The notes under the pieces were generated by a model. The model made no database searches, was not told the DNA's origin, and saw only the letters and a program-made list of their open reading frames with translations. Below are positions 44,410 through 53,394 of a stretch of 53,400 nt of DNA, piece by piece; positions within the stretch are counted from its first letter, which is position 1, and each line of letters starts with the position of its first letter. A program made the translations under genes and the position numbers. The stretch is from contig NZ_LZJW01000005.1 of assembly GCF_001667885.1 (NCBI RefSeq), forward strand, positions 1 to 53,400, read 5' to 3'. Source of the stretch: Mycobacterium scrofulaceum. Its GTDB lineage: Bacteria; Actinomycetota; Actinomycetes; Mycobacteriales; Mycobacteriaceae.

Positions 44410-44931
44410 ATGCATAACACCGTTTTCGCCGATGGATCGCGGGTGGCGACGATCCACCGCGCGGACGCGCCGCTGGGCCGCACCGCCAGGTTCCACCTGC
44501 GCAGGCTGTTCGACAACCTGCCCTGCTGCCACCGCTCGTGGGCCAACCAAGGCAAGCGCTTCTTCCTGCACGGCTACGAGCGGGCCTTCGACATCGAGTT
44601 CGCCTGCGCCGAAACCGAAGCCGGCACCGACGCGGTGATCGACGAGGGCACTCTGGACGAGGTCAAGGCCGCGCTGCGGGGTCAGTTCGACCACACCACG
44701 CTGATCGCCGTCGATGATCCGCAACGCGACCTGTTCGAGTTGCTCGCCGAGCGTGGCGTCATCGACCTGCGGATCATGGACGACACCGGGATGGCCGGCA
44801 CGGCCGCCTGGACGTTCGAGACGGTGGAAAGCATCGTGGCGCGGGCGACCGGTGGGCGCGTCTGGGTGTCCCGGATCAAGGCGCGGGAGAGCCGCAACAA
44901 CGTCGTCACCCTCACGGCGGGACCCGTTTAG
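44410..44931 (+). CDS. 6-pyruvoyl-tetrahydropterin/6-carboxytetrahydropterin synthase-like protein
   Basis: The protein has 173 residues from ATG 44410. The segment LPCCHRSWANQGKRFFLHGYERAFDIEFACAE contains His residues that would be the zinc ligands of the T-fold, although the usual FsAaH...HGH pattern is changed to CCHRSW...LHGYER. DHTTLIAVDDP, TAAWTFETVESIVARA and VSRIKARESRNN (a C-terminal Glu) follow the QueD/PTPS layout. The match is moderate. The product could be a pterin or a deazapurine precursor. Confidence 0.65.
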   Translation: MHNTVFADGSRVATIHRADAPLGRTARFHLRRLFDNLPCCHRSWANQGKRFFLHGYERAFDIEFACAETEAGTDAVIDEGTLDEVKAALRGQFDHTTLIAVDDPQRDLFELLAERGVIDLRIMDDTGMAGTAAWTFETVESIVARATGGRVWVSRIKARESRNNVVTLTAGPV

Positions 44932-44950
44932 ACGAAACACGACGTTCGCA

Positions 44951-45190
44951 ATGCCGATGCGAGACGATGCGTTCGTGAGCGACGCCTCGGCAATCGGCTG
45001 CGTTGGGACGTTGACCGTGGCGACCCGCGGCGACCGCGGCGCCGGCGAGGTGCTGGTGACCGTGCGGGGCGCCAAGGAGGCCTTCCTGGCGTGGTCCGAC
45101 GATCCGCTGCCCAAGGGCGCTCAGGTGCTGGTGGTGGATGTCAGGGGGGCCCGGACGGTGGTCGTCGAACCCTGGCACGGCCTCGCCTGA
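44951..45190 (+). CDS. NfeD-like soluble OB-fold protein
   Basis: The protein has 79 residues from ATG 44951; ATG 44957 and GTG 44975 are also possible. IGCVGTLTVATRGDRGAGEVLVTVRGAKEAFLAWSDDPLPKGAQVLVVDVRGARTVVVEPW is the small beta-barrel C-terminal domain of NfeD proteins, which usually follow membrane helices. Here no helix precedes it. It lies 58 bases before a flotillin-like gene, the classic partner of NfeD. Confidence 0.7.
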   Translation: MPMRDDAFVSDASAIGCVGTLTVATRGDRGAGEVLVTVRGAKEAFLAWSDDPLPKGAQVLVVDVRGARTVVVEPWHGLA

Positions 45191-45248
45191 TCTGAAGTGA
45201 CGACCCGGATCGCCCGGGATACAACAGCGAAACCCGAAAGGAGTTCCC

Positions 45249-46388
45249 ATGCTCGGTTACAAGGTGCCCGCCCCCGACGAGGCGATGCTGGTCTCGGGCG
45301 GCCGAAGCAAGAGCAACGCCCCGTTCCGCGTCGTGACCGGCCACGGCGCGTTCATCATGCCGTTCTTCCGCAAGGCGCGCTTTCTCACGCTGGCGATGTG
45401 TGAGGCCGAGGTCGCCGAGAAATGCGTGACGCAGCAGGGCATCACGCTCAACGTCCGTGCGGTGATCGCCTTCAAGGTCGGCAACGACACCGAAAGCATC
45501 ATCAGCGCGGCGCAGCGGTTCCTGTCCGAACAGGATCAGATGTCCGTGCTGACCGGGCGCATCTTCGCCGGCCACCTGCGGTCGATCATCGGGTCGATGA
45601 CCGTCGAGCAGATCATCCGGGAGCGCCAGAAGCTGGCGACCGAGGTCCTCGACGGCTCCAAGGAGGAGATGGCCCGGATCGGTCTGACGGTCGACGCGCT
45701 GCAGATCCAGTCCATCGACGACGACGGGCTCGGCTACATCAACGCGATGTCGGCGCCGCACAACGCGGCCATCCAGCAGCAAGCCCAGATCGCCCAGGCA
45801 CAGGCCAATCAGGCGGCCGCCGAAGCCGAGCAGGAGTCGCAGCGCAAGCAGGCGGAGTTCGCCCGCGAGACCGCGATCGTCAAGGCGCAATACAAGGCCG
45901 AGGTCGACAAGGCGCAGGCGGAGGCGGCCCAGGCGGGCCCGTTGGCCGAGGCCGAGGCCCAGCGCGAGGTGCTGCAGATGCGCACCGAGCTGGCCCAGCG
46001 CGCCGCCGAGCTGCGCCAGCAGGAGCTCGTCGCCGAGGTGGTCAAGCCCGCCGAGGCGGAGGCCGAACGCGTGCGGATCCTGGCGGTGGCCGACGCGGAG
46101 AAGATGAAGATTCAGGCGGAGGCGGCGGCCTCGCACAACCGGGTCGCCCTGGACAAGGCGCTGATCGATCAGCTGCCCGAGATCGTGGAGAAGGCGGCCC
46201 GGGGACTGGCCAACGCCAACGTGACCGTGCTGAACGGCGCCGAGGGACTCACCGAGGTGGCCAGCGGACTGGTCGCCCAGGGCAGGGCGATCTTCGACGC
46301 GCTGCGGGGGACCGTCGACTACTACGACGACGAGACCGCCGCGCCGCCGCTCACCACCAACTCGGAATCCGGCTCGACCAGCCACTAA
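45249..46388 (+). CDS. Flotillin-like SPFH/band 7 protein
   Basis: The protein has 379 residues; an AAAGGAG site precedes the ATG. Residues 1-150 are the SPFH domain (GYKVPAPDEAMLVSGG, ITLNVRAVIAFKVGND, GHLRSIIGSMTVEQIIRERQKL). Residues 175-290 are a long Ala/Gln/Glu-rich coiled coil of the flotillin type (QAQANQAAAEAEQESQRKQ), ending in ANVTVLNGAEGLTEVASG. There is no N-terminal hydrophobic anchor, so membrane contact would have to be peripheral. It likely scaffolds membrane domains with the NfeD-like protein. Confidence 0.85.
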   Translation: MLGYKVPAPDEAMLVSGGRSKSNAPFRVVTGHGAFIMPFFRKARFLTLAMCEAEVAEKCVTQQGITLNVRAVIAFKVGNDTESIISAAQRFLSEQDQMSVLTGRIFAGHLRSIIGSMTVEQIIRERQKLATEVLDGSKEEMARIGLTVDALQIQSIDDDGLGYINAMSAPHNAAIQQQAQIAQAQANQAAAEAEQESQRKQAEFARETAIVKAQYKAEVDKAQAEAAQAGPLAEAEAQREVLQMRTELAQRAAELRQQELVAEVVKPAEAEAERVRILAVADAEKMKIQAEAAASHNRVALDKALIDQLPEIVEKAARGLANANVTVLNGAEGLTEVASGLVAQGRAIFDALRGTVDYYDDETAAPPLTTNSESGSTSH

Positions 46389-46454
46389 GTAAAACTTGCC
46401 GCTTGTTCAATATAGTGGCGGGCGCCCCGTCGTGGTGCGACACTGGAACGCCAC

Positions 46455-46961
46455 GTGAGCAAACTGGGCGAAAGGTCCGACTTGAGCAAGAAGGCGCAAT
46501 CAGCTGCGGACGCGGCGCGGGAGAACTTGGCCGCGGAGCTGGAGCGGCTGCGGCAGCGGCGGGACCGCCTCGAGGTCGAGGTGCGCAACGACCGCGGCAT
46601 GGTGGGCGATCACGGCGACGCCGCCGAGGCGATCCAGCGCGCCGAGGAGCTGGTGGGGCTCAGCGACCGGATCAACGAGCTGGACCGCAGGCTGCGCACC
46701 GGGCCGTCGGAGGACGACGCGTCCGAGACGCTGCCCGGCGGCACCGAGGTGACGCTGCGGTTCTCCGACGGTGAAGTGGTCACCATGCACGTGATCTCCA
46801 TCGTGGAGGAGACGCCGGTGGGCCGGGAAGGCGAGACTCTGACCGCGCGCAGCCCCCTGGCCCAGGCGTTGGCCGGACACAAGGCGGGCGACACGGTGAC
46901 CTACTCCACGCCGCAGGGCGAGGATCAGGTCGAGCTGATAGCGGTCAAGCTGCCCCGCTAA
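46455..46961 (+). CDS. GreA/GreB-like (Gfh/Rnk) RNA polymerase-binding factor (Rv3788-like)
   Basis: The protein has 168 residues from GTG 46455. The N-terminal coiled coil [65 protein letters not shown] is the Gre-type antiparallel helix pair. The C-terminal domain ([23 protein letters not shown] ... [10 protein letters not shown]) is the FKBP-like part. Gre factors insert the hairpin in the RNAP secondary channel; Rv3788 has been described as a homologue that inhibits transcription rather than stimulating cleavage. A TATAGT box lies about 40 bases upstream. Confidence 0.85.
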   Translation: MSKLGERSDLSKKAQSAADAARENLAAELERLRQRRDRLEVEVRNDRGMVGDHGDAAEAIQRAEELVGLSDRINELDRRLRTGPSEDDASETLPGGTEVTLRFSDGEVVTMHVISIVEETPVGREGETLTARSPLAQALAGHKAGDTVTYSTPQGEDQVELIAVKLPR

Positions 46962-47001
46962 AGCGTCCCGTAGCGTCGCGGGCGCGGCCCGCCGGCCCCG
47001 T

Positions 47002-47007
47002 TAGACT
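47002..47007 (+). promoter_or_regulatory. -10 element, leaderless GtrA-family gene
   Basis: TAGACT (TAnnnT) ends seven bases before ATG 47015. Only a run of C and two A lie between, without a ribosome binding site. Confidence 0.5.
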
Positions 47008-47014
47008 CCCCCCA

Positions 47015-47443
47015 ATGGTTGCCCCGCTGCCCGATGCCGCGCCGCCCAGCCCGCAGTTGAGCCTGACGACACAGGTGATGCGTTTCGTCGTCACCGGCGG
47101 CCTGGCGGGGATCGTGGACTTCGGCCTGTACCTGGCCCTGTACAAGGCGGTCGGCGTGCAGGTCGACCTCGCCAAGGCCACCAGCTTCGTCGTCGGCACC
47201 ATCACCGCCTACCTGATCAACCGCCGGTGGACGTTCCAGGCGGCGCCCAGCACCGCCCGATTCGTCGCGGTCATGGTCCTCTACGGCGTCACCTTCGCCG
47301 TGCAGGTCGGGCTCAACCACCTGTGCCTGGCGCTTTTGCACTACCGCGGGTGGGCGATCCCCGTCGCGTTCGTGATCGCGCAGGGCACCGCGACGGTCAT
47401 CAACTTCATCGTGCAGCGAGCCGTTATCTTCCGCATCCGCTGA
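47015..47443 (+). CDS. GtrA-family membrane protein (Rv3789-like)
   Basis: The protein has 142 residues and four transmembrane helices in the GtrA pattern: [71 protein letters not shown] and [25 protein letters not shown]. The homologue Rv3789 has been proposed to reorient decaprenyl-phospho-arabinose or to recruit AftA. Its location directly before dprE1 agrees with that. Confidence 0.9.
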   Translation: MVAPLPDAAPPSPQLSLTTQVMRFVVTGGLAGIVDFGLYLALYKAVGVQVDLAKATSFVVGTITAYLINRRWTFQAAPSTARFVAVMVLYGVTFAVQVGLNHLCLALLHYRGWAIPVAFVIAQGTATVINFIVQRAVIFRIR

Positions 47444-47460
47444 GCCACTTGCGCAAGCGG

Positions 47461-47466
47461 TACCCT
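47461..47466 (+). promoter_or_regulatory. dprE1: -10 element upstream of dprE1
   Basis: TACCCT (TAnnnT) ends eight bases before ATG 47475, so a short or leaderless transcript may start here, independent of the GtrA gene that ends 18 bases upstream. Confidence 0.4.
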
Positions 47467-47474
47467 CTTTGACG

Positions 47475-48875
47475 ATGTTGAGCACCGACGTTCCGACCAC
47501 CACCACCCGGCTCACGGGCTTTGGCCGCACCGCGCCGTCGGTGGCCGAGGTGCTTTCGACCCGCGATCCCGAGGTGATCGCCAAAGCGGTCGCCCGGGTG
47601 GCGGAGTCCGGCGGCCCGAACGGGCGTGGCGTGATCGCGCGCGGCCTGGGCCGGTCCTACGGCGACAACGCCCAAAACGGCGGCGGCCTGGTGATCGACA
47701 TGACCGCGCTCAACCGCATCCACTCGATCAGCGCCGACACCCGGCTGGTCGACGTCGACGCCGGCGTCAGCCTGGACCAGCTGATGAAGGCGGCACTGCC
47801 GTTCGGGCTGTGGGTGCCGGTGCTGCCGGGCACGCGCCAGGTCACCGTCGGCGGCGCGATCGCCTGCGACATCCACGGCAAGAACCATCACAGCGCGGGC
47901 AGCTTCGGCAACCACGTGCGCTCGATGGACCTGCTGATGGCCGACGGCACCATCCGCACCCTCACCCCCGACGCGCCGGACGCTTCAGACGCCGAACTGT
48001 TCTGGGTCACCGTCGGCGGCAACGGCCTGACCGGGATCGTGCTGCGCGCGACCATCGAGATGACGCCGACGGAAACGGCGTACTTCATCGCCGACGGCGT
48101 CGCCACCAGGGACCTCGACGAGACGGTCGCCGTTCACCTCGACGGCAGCGAGGCCAACTACACCTATTCCAGCGCCTGGTTCGACTTGATCAGCCCGCCG
48201 CCCAAACTCGGCCGGGCCGCGGTCAGCCGCGGCAGCCTGGCCAAGCTGGACCAGCTGCCGAAGAAGCTGGCCAAGAATCCGCTGAAATTTGATGCGCCCC
48301 AGCTGTTGACGGTGCCGAACATATTTCCGGTCAGCGCGATGAACAAGCTGTCGTTCATGGCCATCGGCGAGGTGTACTACCGGTTGGGCGGAACCTATAC
48401 CGGCAAGATCATGAACCTGTCGCAGTTCTACCACATGCTCGACCTGGTCAGCGGCTGGAACAATGCTTACGGCCCAATGGGTTTCGCGCAGCACCAGTTC
48501 CTGGTCCCGCCGGACGCGATGGACGAGTTCAAGGCCATCATCCGCTGGATCCAGACCCGCGGACATTACTCGGCGCTGAACGTGTTCAAACTCTTCGGCC
48601 CGGGCAACCGCGCGCCGCTGAGTTTCCCGATGGCCGGGTGGAACGTCGCGATGGACTTCCCCAACAAGCCGGGAATCAACGAGTTCCTCAACGAGCTCGA
48701 CCGGCGCGTGCTGGAATTCGGCGGCCGGGTGTACACCGCCAAGGATTCCCGCGCGAGCGCCGAGACCTTCCACGCCATGTACCCGCGCATCGACGAGTGG
48801 ATCGCGGTGCGCCGCAAGGTGGATCCCGCCGGGGTGTTCGCCTCCGACATGGCCCGACGTTTGGAGCTGTTGTAA
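47475..48875 (+). CDS. dprE1: Decaprenylphosphoryl-beta-D-ribose 2'-oxidase DprE1
   Basis: The protein has 466 residues from ATG 47475. The FAD-binding part includes [22 protein letters not shown] and [23 protein letters not shown]; the substrate part has [21 protein letters not shown] and the catalytic Lys in YTAKDSR (Lys423, M. tuberculosis Lys418). It oxidises decaprenyl-P-ribose to the 2'-keto form, which DprE2 reduces to decaprenyl-P-arabinose. Ala392 replaces the cysteine that benzothiazinones bind (Cys387 in M. tuberculosis). It is one base from dprE2. Confidence 0.96.
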   Translation: MLSTDVPTTTTRLTGFGRTAPSVAEVLSTRDPEVIAKAVARVAESGGPNGRGVIARGLGRSYGDNAQNGGGLVIDMTALNRIHSISADTRLVDVDAGVSLDQLMKAALPFGLWVPVLPGTRQVTVGGAIACDIHGKNHHSAGSFGNHVRSMDLLMADGTIRTLTPDAPDASDAELFWVTVGGNGLTGIVLRATIEMTPTETAYFIADGVATRDLDETVAVHLDGSEANYTYSSAWFDLISPPPKLGRAAVSRGSLAKLDQLPKKLAKNPLKFDAPQLLTVPNIFPVSAMNKLSFMAIGEVYYRLGGTYTGKIMNLSQFYHMLDLVSGWNNAYGPMGFAQHQFLVPPDAMDEFKAIIRWIQTRGHYSALNVFKLFGPGNRAPLSFPMAGWNVAMDFPNKPGINEFLNELDRRVLEFGGRVYTAKDSRASAETFHAMYPRIDEWIAVRRKVDPAGVFASDMARRLELL

Positions 48876-49640
48876 ATGGTGCTGGACGCCGTGGGAAATC
48901 CGCAAACCATCCTGTTGCTCGGCGGTACCTCCGAGATCGGGCTGGCCATCTGCGAGCGCTATCTGCAGAACGCACACGCCCGTATCGTGTTGGCCGCCAT
49001 GCCCGACGACCCGGGCCGCGACGCCGCCGCCGCCCAGATGCAGGCGGCTGGTGCGCGGTCGGTGGAGCTGATCGACTTCGAGGCCACCGACGCCGACAGC
49101 CATCCCAAGACGATCGAGGCGGCCTTCGCCCACGGTGACGTCGACGTCGCCATCGTCGCGTTCGGCATCCTCGGGGACGCCGAGGAGCTGTGGCAGGACC
49201 AGCGCAAAGCGGTCCTGGCCGCCGAAATCAATTACACCGCAGCGGTTTCGGTGGGCGTGTTGCTGGGCGAGAAGATGCGCGCCCAGGGCTTCGGCCAGAT
49301 CATCGCGATGAGCTCGGCCGCCGGGGAACGGGTGCGGCGATCCAACTTCGTCTACGGCTCCACCAAGGCGGGACTGGACGGGTTTTACCTTGGACTCGGA
49401 GAAGCCCTGCGCGAGTACGGGGTTCGCGTGCTGGTGATCCGTCCGGGTCAGGTCCGCACGCGGATGAGCGCGCACGTCAAGGAAGCCCCACTGACGGTGG
49501 ACAAGGAGTATGTCGCCAACCTCGCGGTGACCGCGGCCGCAAAAGGTAAGGAATTGGTTTGGGCGCCAGCAGCATTCCGTTACGTGATGATGGTGTTGCG
49601 ACACATCCCGCGGAGCGTCTTCCGCAAGCTGCCAATCTGA
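48876..49640 (+). CDS. dprE2: Decaprenylphosphoryl-2-keto-ribose reductase DprE2
   Basis: The protein has 254 residues and is an [23 protein letters not shown] (cofactor), [30 protein letters not shown] with catalytic Ser and YxxxK, and a C-terminal hydrophobic segment [21 protein letters not shown] that may attach to the membrane. It reduces the DprE1 product to decaprenyl-phospho-arabinose, the only arabinose donor of the cell wall. ATG 48876 directly follows the dprE1 stop. Confidence 0.95.
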   Translation: MVLDAVGNPQTILLLGGTSEIGLAICERYLQNAHARIVLAAMPDDPGRDAAAAQMQAAGARSVELIDFEATDADSHPKTIEAAFAHGDVDVAIVAFGILGDAEELWQDQRKAVLAAEINYTAAVSVGVLLGEKMRAQGFGQIIAMSSAAGERVRRSNFVYGSTKAGLDGFYLGLGEALREYGVRVLVIRPGQVRTRMSAHVKEAPLTVDKEYVANLAVTAAAKGKELVWAPAAFRYVMMVLRHIPRSVFRKLPI

Positions 49641-49642
49641 TC

Positions 49643-51643
49643 ATGCGTAACGCGCTGGCCACCCTCGGCCAGATGGCTGTGGCGGCCGCGGTAGCCGTCG
49701 TCGTCGCGGTGGTCTCGCTGGTCGCCATTTCTCGCGTTCAGTGGCCGGCCTTTCCGTCGTCGAATCAGCTGCACGCCCTGACCACCGTGGGCCAGGTCGG
49801 CTGCCTGGCCGGCCTGGTCACCGTCGGCTGGGCGTCGCGACGTTGGCGGTGGCCGGCTCGGCTGGGCGGGCTGGTGTTCGTGTCCGCGTTCACCGTCGTG
49901 ACGCTGGGCATGCCGCTGGGGGCGACCAAGCTGTACCTGTTCGGCATCTCCGTCGACCAGCAGTTCCGCACGGAGTACCTGACCCGGCTCGCCGACAGTC
50001 CCGCCCTGCGCGACATGACGTACCTCGGGCTGCCGCCGTTCTACCCGCCCGGTTGGTTCTGGATCGGCGGGCGGGCCGCGGCGCTGAGCGGGACGCCGGC
50101 GTGGGAGATCTACAAGCCGTGGGCGGTCACCTCGATCACCATCGCGGTCGCCGTCGCGCTGGTGCTGTGGTGGCGGATGGTCCGGTTCGAGTACGCGCTG
50201 ATCGTCACGACCGCGACGGCGGCGGCGACGCTCGCCTACGGCTCGCCCGAGCCGTACGCGGCGATGATCACCGTGCTGCTGCCGCCGGTGTTGGTGTTGA
50301 CGTGGTCGGGCCTGCGCGGCGGCGCCCGCGGCGAGGAGGCGCCGGCTGGCCGAACAGCCGACGACGAGCGTGAAGTTAACAGCACACTCGAGGCCGAGCG
50401 TGAAACTAGCTTCACACTCGCAGGCGAAGAGGAGCCGCGACCGCACGCAAGCGGCTGGGCCGCCGTCATCGCCGCCGGGCTCTTCCTCGGGTTCACCGCC
50501 ACCTGGTACACGCTGCTGTTCGGTTTCAGCGCCTTCACGTTCGCGGTGATGGGCCTCGCCCTGGCCGGGTCACGCTGGCGGCACGGAGGGTTCCGGGCGG
50601 CGCTCGACCCGCTGCGGCGGCTGGCAATCATCGCCGTCATCGCCGCCGCCATCGGCTGCACCACCTGGCTGCCGTTCCTGTTGCGGGCGGTCCGCAGCCC
50701 GATCAGCAACTCCGGCAGCGCCGCGCACTACCTGCCGGCCGACGGCGCCGTGCTGACCTTCCCGATGCTGCAGTTCTCCCTGCTGGGCGCGGTCTGTCTG
50801 CTGGGCGCGCTGTGGCTGGTGGTGCGGGCCCGGTCGTCGGTGCGGGCCGGCGCCCTGGCCATCGGCGTGCTGGCCATCTACCTGTGGTCGCTGCTGTCGA
50901 TGCTGACCACGCTGGCGCGCACCACGCTGCTGTCGTTCCGGCTGCAACCCACCCTGACCGTGCTGCTGGTCGCCGCCGGGGCGTTCGGCTTCGTCGAGGC
51001 GGTGCGCGCGCTGTCCGCGCGGGGCCGGGCCTGGGAAAGGGCGACGCCGCCCCTCGCCGGCGCCGTCGGCCTGGCCGCCGCGATCGCGTTCAGCCAAGAC
51101 ATCCCCGACGTGCTGCGTCCGGACCTCACCGTCGCCTACACCGACACCGACGGCAACGGCCAGCGCGGCGACCGGCGACCGCCCAGCTCGGAGAAGTTCT
51201 ACCCCGACATCGACCACGCCATCGTGACCGTGACCGGCCGACCCCGCGACCAGACCGTCGTCATGACCGCCGACTACAGCTTCCTGTCCTTCTATCCCTA
51301 CTGGGGATTCCAGGGATTGACGTCGCACTACGCCAACCCGCTGGCACAGTTCGAGCTGCGGGCCGCCCAGATCAACAAGTGGTCCAAACTCAAGTCCGCC
51401 GACGAGCTGCTGCACGCGCTGGACAGCTGTCCCTGGCCGCCGCCCACGGTGTTCTTGATGCGCCGCGGCGCCAACGGCAATTACACGCTGCGGCTCGCCG
51501 AGGACGTGTATCCCAACCAGCCCAACGTCCGTCGCTACACCGTCGACCTGCGGGCCGCGCTTTTCGACAGCCCGCAGTTCGTCGTCCACAGCGCCGGCCC
51601 GTTCGTGCTGGCCATCCGCAAGCCGGAGCCGGGCCGCCGATGA
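49643..51643 (+). CDS. aftA: Arabinofuranosyltransferase AftA
   Basis: The protein has 666 residues from ATG 49643, two bases after the dprE2 stop. It is a GT-C membrane enzyme with about 11-13 helices, an outer loop after the second helix ([25 protein letters not shown], acidic motif) and a C-terminal outer domain from about residue 470. It adds the first arabinofuranose to galactan. A loop around residues 235-270 carries two in-frame copies of a palindromic 26-mer, encoding [10 protein letters not shown] and [10 protein letters not shown], that I do not expect in the shorter M. tuberculosis protein (about 643 residues). Confidence 0.94.
   Translation: MRNALATLGQMAVAAAVAVVVAVVSLVAISRVQWPAFPSSNQLHALTTVGQVGCLAGLVTVGWASRRWRWPARLGGLVFVSAFTVVTLGMPLGATKLYLFGISVDQQFRTEYLTRLADSPALRDMTYLGLPPFYPPGWFWIGGRAAALSGTPAWEIYKPWAVTSITIAVAVALVLWWRMVRFEYALIVTTATAAATLAYGSPEPYAAMITVLLPPVLVLTWSGLRGGARGEEAPAGRTADDEREVNSTLEAERETSFTLAGEEEPRPHASGWAAVIAAGLFLGFTATWYTLLFGFSAFTFAVMGLALAGSRWRHGGFRAALDPLRRLAIIAVIAAAIGCTTWLPFLLRAVRSPISNSGSAAHYLPADGAVLTFPMLQFSLLGAVCLLGALWLVVRARSSVRAGALAIGVLAIYLWSLLSMLTTLARTTLLSFRLQPTLTVLLVAAGAFGFVEAVRALSARGRAWERATPPLAGAVGLAAAIAFSQDIPDVLRPDLTVAYTDTDGNGQRGDRRPPSSEKFYPDIDHAIVTVTGRPRDQTVVMTADYSFLSFYPYWGFQGLTSHYANPLAQFELRAAQINKWSKLKSADELLHALDSCPWPPPTVFLMRRGANGNYTLRLAEDVYPNQPNVRRYTVDLRAALFDSPQFVVHSAGPFVLAIRKPEPGRR
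50365..50420 (+). repeat. Tandem 26-bp palindrome-like repeat inside aftA
   Basis: Unit 1 is 50365-50390 and unit 2 is 50395-50420, a period of 30 bases. Both start with CGAGCGTGAA and end with CACACTCG. In unit 2 the arms CGAGCGTGAA/TTCACACTCG are inverted complements with one mismatch, around ACTAGC. The whole stays in frame with aftA. Confidence 0.75.
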
Positions 51644-53280
51644 GCACCGACACCGGGCCGCCGAGCATCGAAGAACTAGCATCTACCACCGTGACCGACA
51701 CGGGAGCGAACCACCGGATCGCTCGGTGGGTTGCTATCGTCGCCGGGCTGCTCGGGGCTTTGCTGGCCATCGCCACCCCCCTGCTGCCGGTCAAACAGAC
51801 CACCGCCCAGCTCAACTGGCCGCAGAACGGCACCTTCGAAAGCGTCGACGCCCCCCTGATCGGTTATGTGGCCACCGACTTGAACATCACCGTGCCGTGC
51901 CAGGCCGCGGCCGGGCTGACCGGACCGCAGAACGCCGGCAAGACGGTGCTGTTGTCCACCGTGCCCAAGCAGGCCCCCAAGGCTGTCGACCGCGGACTGC
52001 TCATCCAGCGCGCCAACGACTACCTGGTGGTGGTGGTGCGCAACGTCGCGGTGGTGACCGCGCCGCTGAGCCAGGTGCTCAGCCCGGCCTGCCAGCGGCT
52101 GACCTTCACCGCGCACGCCGAGAAGGTCACCGCCGAATTCGTCGGGCTGACTCAGGGACCCAACGCCGAGCACCCCGGCTCGCCGCTGCGCGGGGAGAAG
52201 AGCGGCTATGACTTCCGGCCCCAGATCGTCGGCGTCTTCACCGACCTGAGCGGGCCGACGCCGCCGGGGCTGAGCTTCTCGGCGACCGTCGATACCCGCT
52301 ACAGCAGCAGCCCCACCGAGCTGAAGATGGCGGCGATGATCCTCGGGGTCGTGTTGACGGCCGCCGCCCTGGCCGCGTTGCACCGGCTCGACACCGCGGA
52401 CGGCACCCGGCACCGCCGATTCCTGCCGTCGCGCTGGTGGTCGATCGGCGGGCTCGACGCCCTGGTCATCGCCGTGCTGGTGTCGTGGCAGTTCGTCGGC
52501 GCCAACACCTCCGACGACGGCTACATCTTGACCATGGCCCGGGTATCCGAGCATGCGGGCTACATGGCCAACTATTACCGCTGGTTCGGCACGCCGGAGG
52601 CGCCCTTCGGCTGGTACTACGACCTGCTGGCGGTGTGGGCCCACGTCAGCACCGCCAGCATTTGGATGCGGTTGCCCACCCTGGCCATGGCGCTCACGTG
52701 CTGGTGGGTGATCAGCCGTGAGGTGATGCCCCGCCTGGGGCACGCCGTCAAACAGAACCGCGCGGCGGCGTGGACCGCGGCCGGCATGTTCCTGGCCGTG
52801 TGGCTGCCGCTCAACAACGGGCTGCGCCCCGAGCCGATCATCGCGCTGGGCATCCTGCTCACCTGGTGCTCGGTGGAACGCGCGGTGGCCACCAGCCGGC
52901 TGCTGCCGGTGGCGGTCGCCTGCATCATCGGCGCGCTGACGCTGTTCTCCGGGCCGACCGGCATCGCGTCGATCGGTGCCCTGCTGGTCGCCATCGGGCC
53001 GTTGCGGACCATCCTGCACCGCAGGTCCAAACGCTTCGGCGCGCTGCCGCTGGTGGCTCCCCTGTTCGCGGCCGTCACCGTCACCGCGATCCTGATCTTC
53101 CGCGACCAAACGCTGGCGGGCGAGATCCAGGCCAGCATGCTCAAGCGGGCCGTCGGCCCGAGCCTGAGCTGGTTCGACGAACACATCCGCTACGAGCGGC
53201 TGTTCATGGCCAGCCCCGACGGCTCGGTCCGGCGGCCGTGCCCGGAATTCGGCCCTTGCGCAACGACATTGCGACCGTGA
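51640..53280 (+). CDS. embC: Arabinosyltransferase EmbC, N-terminal half, broken at its 3' end
   Basis: ATG 51640 overlaps the aftA stop. Residues 1-530 follow EmbC: first helix [20 protein letters not shown], the outer carbohydrate-binding-like domain [27 protein letters not shown], the conserved [23 protein letters not shown] with catalytic-type Asp pair, and several GT-C helices. EmbC extends arabinan of lipoarabinomannan and is related to ethambutol targets. At codon 530 (53227-53229) the sequence switches to an inverted copy of downstream embC; 16 alien residues follow to a stop. The normal protein has about 1,090 residues, so this is not a natural end. Confidence 0.93.
   Translation: MSTDTGPPSIEELASTTVTDTGANHRIARWVAIVAGLLGALLAIATPLLPVKQTTAQLNWPQNGTFESVDAPLIGYVATDLNITVPCQAAAGLTGPQNAGKTVLLSTVPKQAPKAVDRGLLIQRANDYLVVVVRNVAVVTAPLSQVLSPACQRLTFTAHAEKVTAEFVGLTQGPNAEHPGSPLRGEKSGYDFRPQIVGVFTDLSGPTPPGLSFSATVDTRYSSSPTELKMAAMILGVVLTAAALAALHRLDTADGTRHRRFLPSRWWSIGGLDALVIAVLVSWQFVGANTSDDGYILTMARVSEHAGYMANYYRWFGTPEAPFGWYYDLLAVWAHVSTASIWMRLPTLAMALTCWWVISREVMPRLGHAVKQNRAAAWTAAGMFLAVWLPLNNGLRPEPIIALGILLTWCSVERAVATSRLLPVAVACIIGALTLFSGPTGIASIGALLVAIGPLRTILHRRSKRFGALPLVAPLFAAVTVTAILIFRDQTLAGEIQASMLKRAVGPSLSWFDEHIRYERLFMASPDGSVRRPCPEFGPCATTLRP
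53159..53229 (+). repeat. Left arm of a 71-bp perfect inverted repeat in embC
   Basis: These 71 bases, coding for [20 protein letters not shown] and flanks, recur exactly as the reverse complement of 53324-53394. The spacer of 94 bases is downstream embC in the opposite orientation. Confidence 0.95.
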
Positions 53281-53394
53281 TCGCGAGCGCCAGGACCAGG
53301 GCCAGCACGGCGAAGCGGCGGGCGACCGAGCCGTCGGGGCTGGCCATGAACAGCCGCTCGTAGCGGATGTGTTCGTCGAACCAGCTCAGGCTCG
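53221..53394 (-). pseudogene. embC: Inverted embC fragment
   Basis: Read on the minus strand from 53394, the sequence encodes [20 protein letters not shown], then [20 protein letters not shown] and [17 protein letters not shown]. From memory, M. tuberculosis EmbC continues in just this way after MASPDGS. So the correct continuation of the plus-strand embC is present but inverted. The fragment overlaps the plus frame by the nine bases GGCTCGGTC at 53221-53229, probably the junction microhomology. Beyond 53394 the match stops, and the last six bases of the window are of other origin. Confidence 0.9.
53324..53394 (-). repeat. Right arm of the 71-bp perfect inverted repeat
   Basis: Exact reverse complement of 53159-53229. 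To its right (53395-53400) the expected continuation of embC is absent, which marks a second breakpoint. Confidence 0.95.

Noticed and set aside
47985..49604. A 539-codon open frame on the minus strand across dprE1 and dprE2
   Set aside because: It is the antisense shadow of two certain genes; its His/Gln/Arg-rich composition is typical of a mirrored high-GC frame.
53230..53280. EmbC naturally ending with a 16-residue alternative C-terminus
   Set aside because: These bases are the reverse complement of downstream embC, so the tail is a by-product of the inversion and not an evolved end.
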